Shown: positions 1 to 6,546 of the stretch, in pieces | Position numbering within the stretch: the first letter of the stretch is position 1 | How the letters are laid out: each line of letters starts with the position of its first letter | Assembly: GCA_964610115.1 (NCBI GenBank) | Contig: CAZSUW010000080.1 | Span: forward strand, 1 to 9,002 | Direction of reading: 5' to 3' | DNA from: Litorimonas sp964610115 | Lineage (GTDB): Bacteria > Pseudomonadota > Alphaproteobacteria > Caulobacterales > Maricaulaceae | DNA: 9,002 bases | Made by a program: the position numbers and the translations under genes | The notes under the pieces: generated by a model | Seen by the model: the letters and a program-made list of their open reading frames with translations, nothing else | Told to the model about the DNA's origin: nothing | Databases searched by the model: none

Positions 1-501
1 TGTGATCCGCGCGACGTGATCCGGCGCTGGCCCGGTATGGAACCGTCTACCGTGATCGCCGGGTATTGGCCGATCGGGACGGAATTTGATGTAGGTCCCC
101 TGCTGACCTATTTGGCCAAGACCCATACCATCGTCTTGCCTGTCACCCCGCGGGATCGGTTGCAGCTAACCTTCCGGCGTTGGACGCCTGATGCGGACAT
201 GGAACGGGGCCCCTTCGGCACGTATCATCCTGTTGGTGAAGCCGGGGGCGGCGTCGCGGCCTCTGTGCCGAATGTCATTCTTGTCCCGCTATTGGCTTGG
301 ACGCGGGCGGGACATCGCCTTGGCTATGGCGGCGGCTATTACGATGCCACGCTGCGCGCATTGCGGGCGGAAAACCCCGCTTTGCGCGCCGTCGGTGTTG
401 GCTATGACGGTCAACGGGTTGATACGCTACCGATTGAAGATCATGACGAAGCGCTCGACTTTATGTTGACAGAGCGCGGCCTGCGCGCAGTGGGCAGCTA
501 G
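1..501 (+). CDS. 5-formyltetrahydrofolate cyclo-ligase (5' end outside window)
   Basis: This cytosolic enzyme converts 5-formyl-THF to 5,10-methenyl-THF using ATP, returning stored folate to the one-carbon pool. The frame is open from base 1, so the N-terminus lies upstream; a GTG at 16 is only an internal codon. The family signatures are clear. An AGYWPIGTEFD segment near the visible N-terminus is the substrate/ATP region, LVPLLAWTRAGHRLGYGGGYYD carries the Gly-rich GYGGGYYD loop, and the C-terminus has the usual VGVGYDGQ...LPIEDHD pattern ending in LTERGL. About 166 residues are visible against a usual length near 190, so perhaps 20-30 residues are missing. In many proteobacteria this gene follows zapA and 6S RNA, which cannot be checked here. 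The stop codon TAG overlaps the stop of the convergent methyltransferase. The family call is firm. Confidence 0.93.
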   Translation, partial: CDPRDVIRRWPGMEPSTVIAGYWPIGTEFDVGPLLTYLAKTHTIVLPVTPRDRLQLTFRRWTPDADMERGPFGTYHPVGEAGGGVAASVPNVILVPLLAWTRAGHRLGYGGGYYDATLRALRAENPALRAVGVGYDGQRVDTLPIEDHDEALDFMLTERGLRAVGS

Positions 502-1343
502 GCTTTTTGATCGCGAATTTGCTGTAGCGCCTTGTTCAGTGGCGTCTTGGCAGATCCAGGTTTTAGCGGTTTTTGCTGGCTTTCATGCGGGGCCCATCCC
601 GCCATCCAGACTAACTCAAACGTGATCGAAACCGGTTCATTGCCCTGTCGCATTTGGGTCTTTAACGCACGCAAAAGGCTCGGCATGGGCGTACGGTCCC
701 GCGCGGCGAGCGCATTGGTTAGGCCTACATCCCGCAGATCGGCGGCGAGCGTCGTCAGGGCACGATAAGACACAATAAAGCGATCCGAGTCGGTTACAGG
801 TATAGCGAGACCGATATGCCCTAAAAGCTGCGCGGCGGCGCGGACTTCAATCATGGGATGGATGCGCGGTGTGGGGGCGCTGCGCGCGTCTGTATCGACG
901 GCATAAAGCGCTTGCCGTAATTCCGTCAGGCTATTTCCGCCCACCAGACAGGCGATAAATAGGCCGTCGGGAACGAGCATAGCGCGCACCGCCTGCATCC
1001 ACGGGCTAACCGCATCAATGGATTGCAGGTGCAAAAGACTGATCACGAGATCATAGTCTTCGCCCTTCGGTGTCTCCGCATAGTCAAACTTAGTGGGCCG
1101 TTTTTCAGGTGGCAGGGCGGCCAACACATCATCTCGCCAGTCTAAGGGTCCGATCAGGCAAGCGTGAGAAAAAGTCCGTTGAATATCTTGAAGGCGTTCG
1201 GACAAATCTGCGATCACGCGGCTAGTCAGAAAAGGCGTTGCGCCAGATTTAGCCCGACGTCGTCTCGCGCGGTCAAAGCGCTGGGCCAGTGTATCCGGAT
1301 CAAAAAGAGCTTGGGGCGGAGTGGGGGCTTGCGCGGCGGCCAT
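498..1343 (-). CDS. NDUFAF5/BioC-like SAM-dependent methyltransferase family protein
   Basis: This is a predicted class I methyltransferase-fold protein of the alphaproteobacterial group related to mitochondrial NDUFAF5 (complex I assembly) and distantly to BioC. From the ATG at 1343 it has 281 residues. Recognisable parts are the N-terminal LFDPDTLAQRFDRARRRRAK, the YDLVISLLHLQSIDAV segment (about 97-112), the motif-IV-like AMLVPDGLFIACLVGGNSLTELR (about 121-144), and a C-terminal tail KPLKPGSAKTPLNKAL typical of the group. The glycine-rich SAM-binding motif I is poor: CLIGPLDW (about 62-69) replaces the expected DxGxG. Either SAM binding is altered or the protein has another role; human NDUFAF5 itself hydroxylates an arginine. 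A longer frame with TTG at 1379 exists, but the ATG is the better start. The substrate is unknown. Confidence 0.82.
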   Translation of the reverse strand: MAAAQAPTPPQALFDPDTLAQRFDRARRRRAKSGATPFLTSRVIADLSERLQDIQRTFSHACLIGPLDWRDDVLAALPPEKRPTKFDYAETPKGEDYDLVISLLHLQSIDAVSPWMQAVRAMLVPDGLFIACLVGGNSLTELRQALYAVDTDARSAPTPRIHPMIEVRAAAQLLGHIGLAIPVTDSDRFIVSYRALTTLAADLRDVGLTNALAARDRTPMPSLLRALKTQMRQGNEPVSITFELVWMAGWAPHESQQKPLKPGSAKTPLNKALQQIRDQKA

Positions 1344-1364
1344 GACGCGCTCACTAAGGGGGCT

Positions 1365-2099
1365 GTGGCGCGCTGGCAATCATATCTCTGGGATTGGGGA
1401 CAATCCACCGCACGGTTGATCGTCGATACGGTCTTGCCACCAACCGATGATGCAGAACGGATTGCCGATCTTACCTTTCTGGATGATCCCTGCTGTGCGT
1501 CTTGCGGCTACCCTTTTGATCATCAGATGGTCGGCTTAGCGGCCTTTGATTTGCAATGCGCCAGCTGCCTTGCCCGCCGTCCGACCTTTGCAACCGCCCG
1601 TGCGGCCTTTCAATATGATGACGCCTCGCGGTCAATGATCCTGTCATTCAAGCATGGTGGTCATACGGACCGGCTGGATAGTTTTGCGGCGCAAATGCAG
1701 CGCGCCGGGCGCGTGGCCTTAGCCGAGGCGGATGCTCTCGTCCCTGTGCCTTTGCATCGCCTACGCCTGATCCAACGGCGCTATAATCAAAGCGCACTGC
1801 TCGCGCGGGCGCTTTCAAAGCGGTGCGACGTGCCCGTCGATACACAGGCGCTCATCAGGACGAAACGCACACCAAGTCAGGGCGGCTTGTCCGCTGTTGG
1901 GCGTCGGCGAAATGTCGCGGGCGCTTTTTCTGTCCCAGACCCGGATCAGGTAAAGGGCAAACGGCTCGTCCTGATTGATGATGTGATGACGACGGGCGCG
2001 ACACTGAATGCTTGCGCGCATGTTTTAAAACGCGCGGGCGCGGCGCGTGTGGATGCGCTCTGTCTCGCACGGGTCGTCAAACCGCTTTCGGCTCCCTAA
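1365..2099 (+). CDS. comF: ComF family phosphoribosyltransferase-like protein
   Basis: ComF/GntX-type proteins combine a zinc ribbon with a phosphoribosyltransferase domain and are linked to DNA uptake or DNA handling; the reaction is not settled. With GTG at 1365 the product has 244 residues, normal for the family. The N-terminal helix (LIVDTVLPP) leads into a four-cysteine zinc site: CASC at 44-47 and CASC at 65-68. The PRTase core follows, with VPVPLHRLRLIQRRYNQ (126-142) and the PRPP loop VLIDDVMTTGATL (202-214). The GTG is preceded closely by AAGGGGG (1356-1362), a short but usable ribosome site. Longer in-frame starts (1164) run antisense through the methyltransferase and add unlike sequence. 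The gene heads a tight + strand operon. No other competence genes are in view, so natural transformation is not implied. Confidence 0.88.
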   Translation: MARWQSYLWDWGQSTARLIVDTVLPPTDDAERIADLTFLDDPCCASCGYPFDHQMVGLAAFDLQCASCLARRPTFATARAAFQYDDASRSMILSFKHGGHTDRLDSFAAQMQRAGRVALAEADALVPVPLHRLRLIQRRYNQSALLARALSKRCDVPVDTQALIRTKRTPSQGGLSAVGRRRNVAGAFSVPDPDQVKGKRLVLIDDVMTTGATLNACAHVLKRAGAARVDALCLARVVKPLSAP

Positions 2100-2118
2100 A
2101 TAGGCGGCGAACGATTTT

Positions 2119-2125
2119 AAAAGGA
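2119..2125 (+). promoter_or_regulatory. Ribosome binding site of grxC
   Basis: AAAAGGA lies 7 bases before the ATG at 2133 within the 33-bp gap after comF. It fixes the grxC start. The downstream Nit and DUF1178 genes lack comparable sites and probably depend on coupling. Confidence 0.7.
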
Positions 2126-2132
2126 CCCTGCC

Positions 2133-2393
2133 ATGGCGGCCAAAGTTGAACTCTATTCCAAAATGTTCTGCCCCTTCTGTATTCGCGCGACAGCGTTGCT
2201 GGAAAGCAAGGGCGTTGACATCATTGATATTCCGGCGGCGAATGACAAAGCCAAGCGGGCCGAGATGAACCAGCGTTCGGGTGGGCGAAACACCTTCCCG
2301 CAAATTTTCATCAATGGCCAGCATGTCGGCGGCTGCGATGATCTTTTTGCATTGGAACGGGCGGGTAAGCTTGATCCCATGCTCGCGGCCTAA
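2133..2393 (+). CDS. grxC: Glutaredoxin 3 (monothiol-reducing dithiol glutaredoxin)
   Basis: GrxC reduces protein disulfides and glutathione mixed disulfides in the cytosol using GSH. The 86-residue product matches the family length. It has the dithiol active site CPFC (Cys13 and Cys16), the cis-proline segment NTFPQIF (Pro56; most homologues have TVP) and the glutathione-binding GGCDDL (66-71). The start is supported by an AAAAGGA site 7 bases upstream. Only 6 bp separate its stop from the next gene, so the two are almost certainly translated from one message. The neighbouring Nit-type amidase suggests a shared link to glutathione. Confidence 0.95.
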   Translation: MAAKVELYSKMFCPFCIRATALLESKGVDIIDIPAANDKAKRAEMNQRSGGRNTFPQIFINGQHVGGCDDLFALERAGKLDPMLAA

Positions 2394-2399
2394 CCTTTC

Positions 2400-3206
2400 A
2401 TGCGCTGTGCCTTGCTACAGCTTTGTTCGGGAACGGACGCGGCCGCCAATGCCGAGCGTGTCGCTAAGATGCTGTCAGAGGTCGAAGCGGACCTCATCAT
2501 TACGCCAGAAATGACGCCGCTTTTGCAAAAGGATCGCGCCGCTTTGCGCGCTGCGGTCCGATCTGAAACCGAAACCCTAGCGCCCTATTGCGATATGGCC
2601 GCGGGTCTTGGCGTTCATTTCCTGCTCGGCTCAGCGGCGGTTCTGAAAGAGGATGGCGGCATTGCCAATCGGTCGGTTTTGATCGGACCGGATGGAGCTA
2701 TCATCGCTCGCTATGATAAAATCAATTTGTTCGAAGCCGCGCTCCCCAATGGCGAAACCTACCGGGAAGCCGATAGCTATGCGGCGGGGGATGAGGCGAT
2801 CTCGGCCCAAATCGACGATTGGAAAATCGGCTTGTCAGTTTGCTATGACCTTCGTTTTCCCGCGCTTTACGCCAACTATGCTTTGGGTGGCGCTCAGATT
2901 ATGACCGCGCCGTCGGCCTTCACTCATTCGACCGGAAAAGCCCATTGGGAAACGCTATTACGCGCGCGGGCGATTGAAACGGGGGCGTGGGTTCTGGCTC
3001 CGGCTCAAGGCGGGCTACACGAGGATGGTCGACGCACTTGGGGGCGGACAATGGCGATTACGCCCTGGGGTGAAGTCGCGGGGCGGCTGGATCATGATCA
3101 GCCCGGCGTGCTGGAGGTGACAATCACCCCGTCGGCGGTTGAGAATGCACGCAAACGCATTCCGGCCTGGCGACAGCGGCAAAGCGCGCCTATCTCGCCG
3201 GCATGA
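2400..3206 (+). CDS. Carbon-nitrogen hydrolase, Nit1-like; probable deaminated-glutathione amidase
   Basis: This is a nitrilase-superfamily amidase of 268 residues, the usual length. The catalytic triad is visible: Glu37 (ITPEMT), Lys107 (YDKINLF) and the nucleophile Cys148 (SVCYDLRFP). The family segments ANYALGGAQIMTAPSAFT, HWETLLRARAIETGAWVLAPAQGG and GRTMAITPWGEV follow in order. CYDLRFP and the Nit-type C-terminal half resemble Nit1/YbeM-type enzymes, some of which hydrolyse deaminated glutathione formed by transaminase side reactions. The neighbour grxC, a GSH-dependent protein 6 bp upstream, supports that substrate, but this is inference; omega-amidase (Nit2-like) activity is the main alternative. 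There is no strong Shine-Dalgarno before the ATG, so translation is probably coupled to grxC. Its stop overlaps the next start as ATGA. Confidence 0.9.
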   Translation: MRCALLQLCSGTDAAANAERVAKMLSEVEADLIITPEMTPLLQKDRAALRAAVRSETETLAPYCDMAAGLGVHFLLGSAAVLKEDGGIANRSVLIGPDGAIIARYDKINLFEAALPNGETYREADSYAAGDEAISAQIDDWKIGLSVCYDLRFPALYANYALGGAQIMTAPSAFTHSTGKAHWETLLRARAIETGAWVLAPAQGGLHEDGRRTWGRTMAITPWGEVAGRLDHDQPGVLEVTITPSAVENARKRIPAWRQRQSAPISPA

Positions 3207-3604
3207 TCCGTTACGATCTCATATGCTCACGTGGCCACAGCTTTGAAGGCTGGTTTAGCTCCAGCGCCGATTATGATGATCAATGCGAGAAAGGGTGGCT
3301 AAGCTGCCCGGAATGTGGGGAGGCCAAGATTGAAAAAGCGATCATGGCCCCAGCGGTGAAACGCACCGATAAATCAGCGGACATTGCCGCCGCCATTCGA
3401 AAAGAGATTGCCGATAATTGCGATGATGTCGGCGATAACTTTGCCGACGAAGCGCGTGCGATGTTCTACGGCGAAAAGCCCAGTCGCGGAATTTATGGCA
3501 AAGCAACCCCGGACCAAGCCAAAGCCTTACAGGAAGAAGGTGTTCCGGCGCTGCCTATCCCGCCTGCGCTTGATCCAAAACGGGCGCAGAAAAAGCTGAA
3601 TTAA
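3203..3604 (+). CDS. DUF1178 family zinc-ribbon-like protein
   Basis: This 133-residue protein of the DUF1178 family has no established function. The N-terminus MIRYDLICSRGHSFEGWF is characteristic. Potential metal ligands are Cys8, His12 and the CPEC pair (Cys35, Cys38), with a further Cys28; together they look like a small zinc ribbon of the kind found in regulatory FmdB-like proteins. The C-terminal half is charged and acidic (KEIADNCDDVGDNFADEA, then ARAMFYGEKPSRGIYGKA), also typical of the family. The ATG overlaps the stop of the Nit-family gene (ATGA), so the pair is translationally coupled. DUF1178 genes commonly sit in this comF/grxC/nit neighbourhood in alphaproteobacteria, from general knowledge of such genomes. 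The stop TAA overlaps that of the convergent DUF1905 gene. Confidence 0.88.
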   Translation: MIRYDLICSRGHSFEGWFSSSADYDDQCEKGWLSCPECGEAKIEKAIMAPAVKRTDKSADIAAAIRKEIADNCDDVGDNFADEARAMFYGEKPSRGIYGKATPDQAKALQEEGVPALPIPPALDPKRAQKKLN

Positions 3605-3900
3605 ATCACGACCTCAAGGCTCACTTTGGCCGTATCGCCCACGCTGAGGTCTTCTGCTGTCCGCACCGCCTTCTTTACGGGTAGGATGTAACCGCCGCGC
3701 TCTGTGCTTGGAAAGACGCTCGTTTTCCAGGTCGAGCTGCCAATAGTAACGCGGACTTTGACGGACCCAAATCCGCCTTTCAAACCGCCGGCAAATAGTT
3801 TGATTGCGTCGCTTTCTTCAGGGGGAACGGTCAGGAAGTGCCACGCCCCTTTTTCAGCTTGCCAAATCCAGAGCTTAGAGTCGAATTCGATGGGTATCAT
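3601..3900 (-). CDS. DUF1905 domain-containing protein
   Basis: This is a small 99-residue DUF1905 (PF08922-type) protein of unknown function with a predicted all-beta fold. The diagnostic parts are WQAEKGAWHFLTVPPEES, the GGFGSVKVRVTIGSSTWKTSVFPS strand pair and GGYILPVKKAVRTAEDLSVGDTAKVSLEV at the C-terminus. The start ATG overlaps the TGA of the upstream flavoprotein (ATGA on the minus strand), so it is read from the same message and probably by translational coupling. Such domains often occur alone or fused to a YdeI-type OmpD-associated domain; that partner is absent here. A link to the reductase is suggested by the coupling only. Confidence 0.85.
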   Translation of the reverse strand: MIPIEFDSKLWIWQAEKGAWHFLTVPPEESDAIKLFAGGLKGGFGSVKVRVTIGSSTWKTSVFPSTERGGYILPVKKAVRTAEDLSVGDTAKVSLEVVI

Positions 3901-5117
3901 TTCAGTGCCGTTTTCAACGGAGCCTTCGGATCAGCCAAGTTTGTCTTGTCTAAGGTCTTGCCTTTGCTCAAGGCCATCTTGGCCATCATGAAATCGCGCG
4001 GCGCATTCACGGCATCGACAGCCAGCAAACGCTCTCCTTCGAAGTAGTAAGCTGCAAAACTATGTTCGGCCTGATTGCCGCGCAGAACAAGATCGTCATA
4101 GCCCTGAGAGAGACCCGCAATTTGAAGCTTCAAGTCGAACTGATCTGACCAGAACCAGGGCAAGGTGTCATGCGGTTTCGGATCACCCGTGATAAAACGG
4201 GCGACGGTTTTAGCCTGTTCGGTTGCGTCCGGGACGCTCTCTATCCGAACCTGCCGATCATAAAGTGGGCTATATTGCGCCGCAACGTCGCCAATGGCGA
4301 AGACGTCTGAATGAGAGGTTTGGCAGAATTCGTTGACCTGAATACCATTGCTAATCGTCAGGCCTGCAAATTCGGCGAGCTCTGTGTTCGGGATCACACC
4401 AATGCCGATGATGACCAAATCGGCCGCATGGCTTTGCCCGCAAGAGGTTTTTACCAGAAGTGGGGTGTCCCCGCTGTGCGCGATCTCACTCGCTAAACAG
4501 CCCTCTAGTATCGTCACACCCGCTTGGCCATGAACCTGTCGGTAGAAATCACTCATCACAGGTGAGGTCACGCGCTGCAGGATACGCTCCTGCGCTTCAA
4601 GCAGGGTAACCTCCATACCGAGTTTGGTGAGGCTCGCGGCCGTTTCCAGCCCGATATAGCCACCGCCAATAATCACGGCACGACCGCCCGCTTCAATACG
4701 GCCTCTGATCGCTTCGACATGACGGCTATCGCGAAGGTAAAACACGCCCTCACGATCCGCGCCCGGGATCGGCAAAGACCGAACCCGCGCCCCAGTAGCC
4801 AGAATTAACTGCGACCAAGACAGACGCTCTCCACCACCCAGCTGCACCGTCTTGTCGTCCAGATGGATGGCGCCGACCCGCGTCCCAAGGCGAAGATCGA
4901 TGTCATGCGCGGCATAGCTTTCAGCGGGGCGTAGCAAGAGCGCGGCTCGGTCCATTTCGCCAGATAAATAGGCTTTGGACAAAGGGGGGCGGTGATAGGG
5001 TGCAACGTCCTCCTCGCCGATCAGGGTGATTGCCCCGGCATAGCCCATTTGTCGCAAAGCGCTTGCCGCGCCTGCGCCGGCATGGCTGGCGCCTATGATG
5101 ATGATCGGATCGCTCAT
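3897..5117 (-). CDS. FAD-dependent NAD(P)H:ferredoxin reductase (rhodocoxin/putidaredoxin reductase type)
   Basis: This 406-residue flavoprotein would pass electrons from NAD(P)H to a [2Fe-2S] ferredoxin, typically for a P450 or Rieske oxygenase. The FAD dinucleotide fold is at the N-terminus (IIIIGASHAGAGAASALR, 5-22), then YHRPPLSKAYLSG (41-53), the ATGA segment (107-110), the NAD(P) fold VIIGGGYIGLETA (148-160), and the second FAD motif DVFAIGDVAA (271-280). The C-terminal reductase domain starts around PWFWSDQFDLKLQIAGL (320-336). Glu174 at the end of the second NAD strand (TLLEAQERIL) favours NADH. No ferredoxin or oxygenase lies in the window, so its partner is elsewhere. No Shine-Dalgarno is visible before the ATG; a leaderless start is possible. 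A coupled DUF1905 gene follows. Confidence 0.9.
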   Translation of the reverse strand: MSDPIIIIGASHAGAGAASALRQMGYAGAITLIGEEDVAPYHRPPLSKAYLSGEMDRAALLLRPAESYAAHDIDLRLGTRVGAIHLDDKTVQLGGGERLSWSQLILATGARVRSLPIPGADREGVFYLRDSRHVEAIRGRIEAGGRAVIIGGGYIGLETAASLTKLGMEVTLLEAQERILQRVTSPVMSDFYRQVHGQAGVTILEGCLASEIAHSGDTPLLVKTSCGQSHAADLVIIGIGVIPNTELAEFAGLTISNGIQVNEFCQTSHSDVFAIGDVAAQYSPLYDRQVRIESVPDATEQAKTVARFITGDPKPHDTLPWFWSDQFDLKLQIAGLSQGYDDLVLRGNQAEHSFAAYYFEGERLLAVDAVNAPRDFMMAKMALSKGKTLDKTNLADPKAPLKTALK

Positions 5118-5149
5118 GCGGTCTACATAGGGATGAAATCAGAGAACGT

Positions 5150-5192
5150 GAATGGCTTTCTGAAGCCCACATTAATGCGGGTACAGCCATTC
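5150..5192. repeat. Nested inverted repeat in the reductase/nadA divergent spacer
   Basis: Outer arms GAATGGCT (5150-5157) and AGCCATTC (5185-5192) are perfect inverted copies. Inside lies a 16-bp near-palindrome, CCCACATTAATGCGGG (5166-5181), with one mismatched pair. The two structures have slightly different centres (5171 and 5173.5). The repeat lies 33-75 bp before the reductase start and upstream of the proposed nadA promoter. It could be an operator for a dimeric regulator or a hairpin in the reductase leader. I cannot assign a regulator. Confidence 0.5.
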
Positions 5193-5203
5193 CGCTTCAA
5201 TGA

Positions 5204-5232
5204 TTGGCGCGGACGATAAATCCCTCTATATT
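5204..5232 (+). promoter_or_regulatory. Candidate sigma70-type promoter for nadA
   Basis: TTGGCG (5204-5209) and TATATT (5227-5232) are separated by exactly 17 bp. Transcription would start near 5239, giving a leader of only about 23 bases that still contains the GAAGGAT ribosome site (5250-5255), 6 bases before the nadA ATG. No riboswitch would fit such a short leader. The call rests on motif match and spacing alone. Confidence 0.5.
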
Positions 5233-5261
5233 GAGACTGAAATTACATTGAAGGATGCCAA

Positions 5262-6434
5262 ATGGGCAAAGAATTGCTGAACTGGGAAAATGGTCGCTGG
5301 ATCGGGCAAACGCTCGAAGTCCCGAACGGCGTTTGCGCGACGCCGGGCCATGATCTCGATGGTTATCCAAACGGACTTGAATATACCGATGCGGTCAAGG
5401 CCGCGACCGATCACCTCTATGAGCGTGTGTCGGACTTCATCCCGAGGGCCGAATGGCCGGCCTATGCGCCGCTCGTCCACGCTATCGAAACTTTGAAGGC
5501 CGAGAAGAACGCGGTCGTTCTGGCGCATAATTACATGACGCCGGACATCTTCAATCTGGTCGGCGATTATCGCGGTGACAGCTTGGGGCTCGCCATTGAG
5601 GCGACAAAAACAAAAGCCGATATGATCATTCAGGGCGGCGTGCATTTCATGGCGGAAACGTCGAAAATCCTGTCGCCGAAAAAGCGCGTCTTCATCCCGT
5701 CCATGCGTGCGGGGTGTTCCCTTGCCAGCTCTATTACAGGCGAAGATGTTAAGCTCATCAAGGAACGCTATCCCGGCCTGCCGATTGTGACCTATGTAAA
5801 CACGTCGGCGGACGTGAAAGCGGAATCTGACATTTGCTGCACATCGTCAAACGCGGTTGCCATCGTCGAACATATTGCGGCGGAATATGGCGTCGATAAA
5901 GTCATCATGTTGCCGGATGAATTCCTCGCTAAGAATGTGGCGCGGCAGACGGACATTGAAATCATTAGCTGGCATGGCCGCTGCGAAGTCCATGCCCGCT
6001 TCTCCGCCCAGGATGTGCGCGATATGCGCGCCGCCAATCCGGGTGTTGTCGTGCTTGCTCACCCGGAATGCCCGCCAGAGGTCGTCGCAGAGAGTGACTT
6101 TACGGGTTCAACGAAGGCCATGAGCGATTATGTCGGCGAACATAATCCCGGCAAAGTCATCCTGCTGACGGAATGTTCGATGAGCGACAATGTGGCGGTC
6201 GCCAACCCTGACACAGACTTCGTCCGGCCCTGTAACCTGTGTCCCCATATGAAGCGCATCACGCTGGAAGGCATTTACGAATGCCTGCTCAACGGCACGA
6301 ACGAAGTGCTGGTGCCCGAACCCATGCGCGCCAAAGCCTTCACCGCCGTACAACGCATGATCGATGTCAGCTTCCCGAAAGAGAAAGGCTATTTCGATCC
6401 GGACAGTCCGATCAAAGAGATCAAAGTGATTTAG
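5262..6434 (+). CDS. nadA: Quinolinate synthase A
   Basis: NadA condenses iminoaspartate with dihydroxyacetone phosphate to quinolinate, the second step of de novo NAD synthesis, and carries an oxygen-sensitive [4Fe-4S] cluster. The 390-residue product is complete. Signatures include VVLAHNYMTPDIFNLVGDYRGDSLGLA (85-112), GGVHFMAETSKIL and ITYVNTSADVKAESD-like substrate segments. The three cluster cysteines by homology are Cys152 (RAGCSLAS), Cys270 (AHPECPPEV) and Cys327 (CNLCPHMK). The Cys192-Cys193 pair (DICCTSSNA) is family-typical. The start is supported by GAAGGAT 6 bases upstream. The gene stands alone: a divergent reductase lies before it and a convergent gene after it, so nadB and nadC must be elsewhere. 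Confidence 0.96.
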   Translation: MGKELLNWENGRWIGQTLEVPNGVCATPGHDLDGYPNGLEYTDAVKAATDHLYERVSDFIPRAEWPAYAPLVHAIETLKAEKNAVVLAHNYMTPDIFNLVGDYRGDSLGLAIEATKTKADMIIQGGVHFMAETSKILSPKKRVFIPSMRAGCSLASSITGEDVKLIKERYPGLPIVTYVNTSADVKAESDICCTSSNAVAIVEHIAAEYGVDKVIMLPDEFLAKNVARQTDIEIISWHGRCEVHARFSAQDVRDMRAANPGVVVLAHPECPPEVVAESDFTGSTKAMSDYVGEHNPGKVILLTECSMSDNVAVANPDTDFVRPCNLCPHMKRITLEGIYECLLNGTNEVLVPEPMRAKAFTAVQRMIDVSFPKEKGYFDPDSPIKEIKVI

Positions 6435-6460
6435 GTCGTGGATCGCCGACTGATTACCTT

Positions 6461-6496
6461 CACGGTGGTTATATAGGGGCTACTTAGAGCACCGTG
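6461..6496. repeat. Inverted repeat downstream of nadA
   Basis: CACGGTG (6461-6467) and CACCGTG (6490-6496) are perfect inverted copies around a 22-base loop, beginning 27 bases after the nadA stop. In RNA two further G-U pairs can extend the base. No T-run follows, so it is not a classical intrinsic terminator. It may protect or delimit the nadA message 3' end. Confidence 0.35.
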
Positions 6497-6546
6497 GCCG
6501 TAACCTCACAATGCTGGAGAGTTTCCAAGTTTTGCCCCATAGTAAG

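Noticed and set aside
1164..1364. N-terminal extension of ComF by 67 residues
   Set aside because: It runs antisense through the methyltransferase, has no family resemblance, and the ComF domain begins normally just after the GTG at 1365.
1344..1379. TTG start at 1379 for the methyltransferase
   Set aside because: The extra 12 residues add nothing family-like and would overlap comF; ATG at 1343 is the stronger start.
5118..5261. Riboswitch or NAD-responsive leader for nadA
   Set aside because: The best promoter leaves only about 23 bases of leader, too short for a known riboswitch; no NadR, NiaR or NrtR site was recognised.
5226..5645. Antisense frame of 139 codons over the start of nadA
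   Set aside because: It is a shadow of nadA codon usage; the translation has no recognisable domain.
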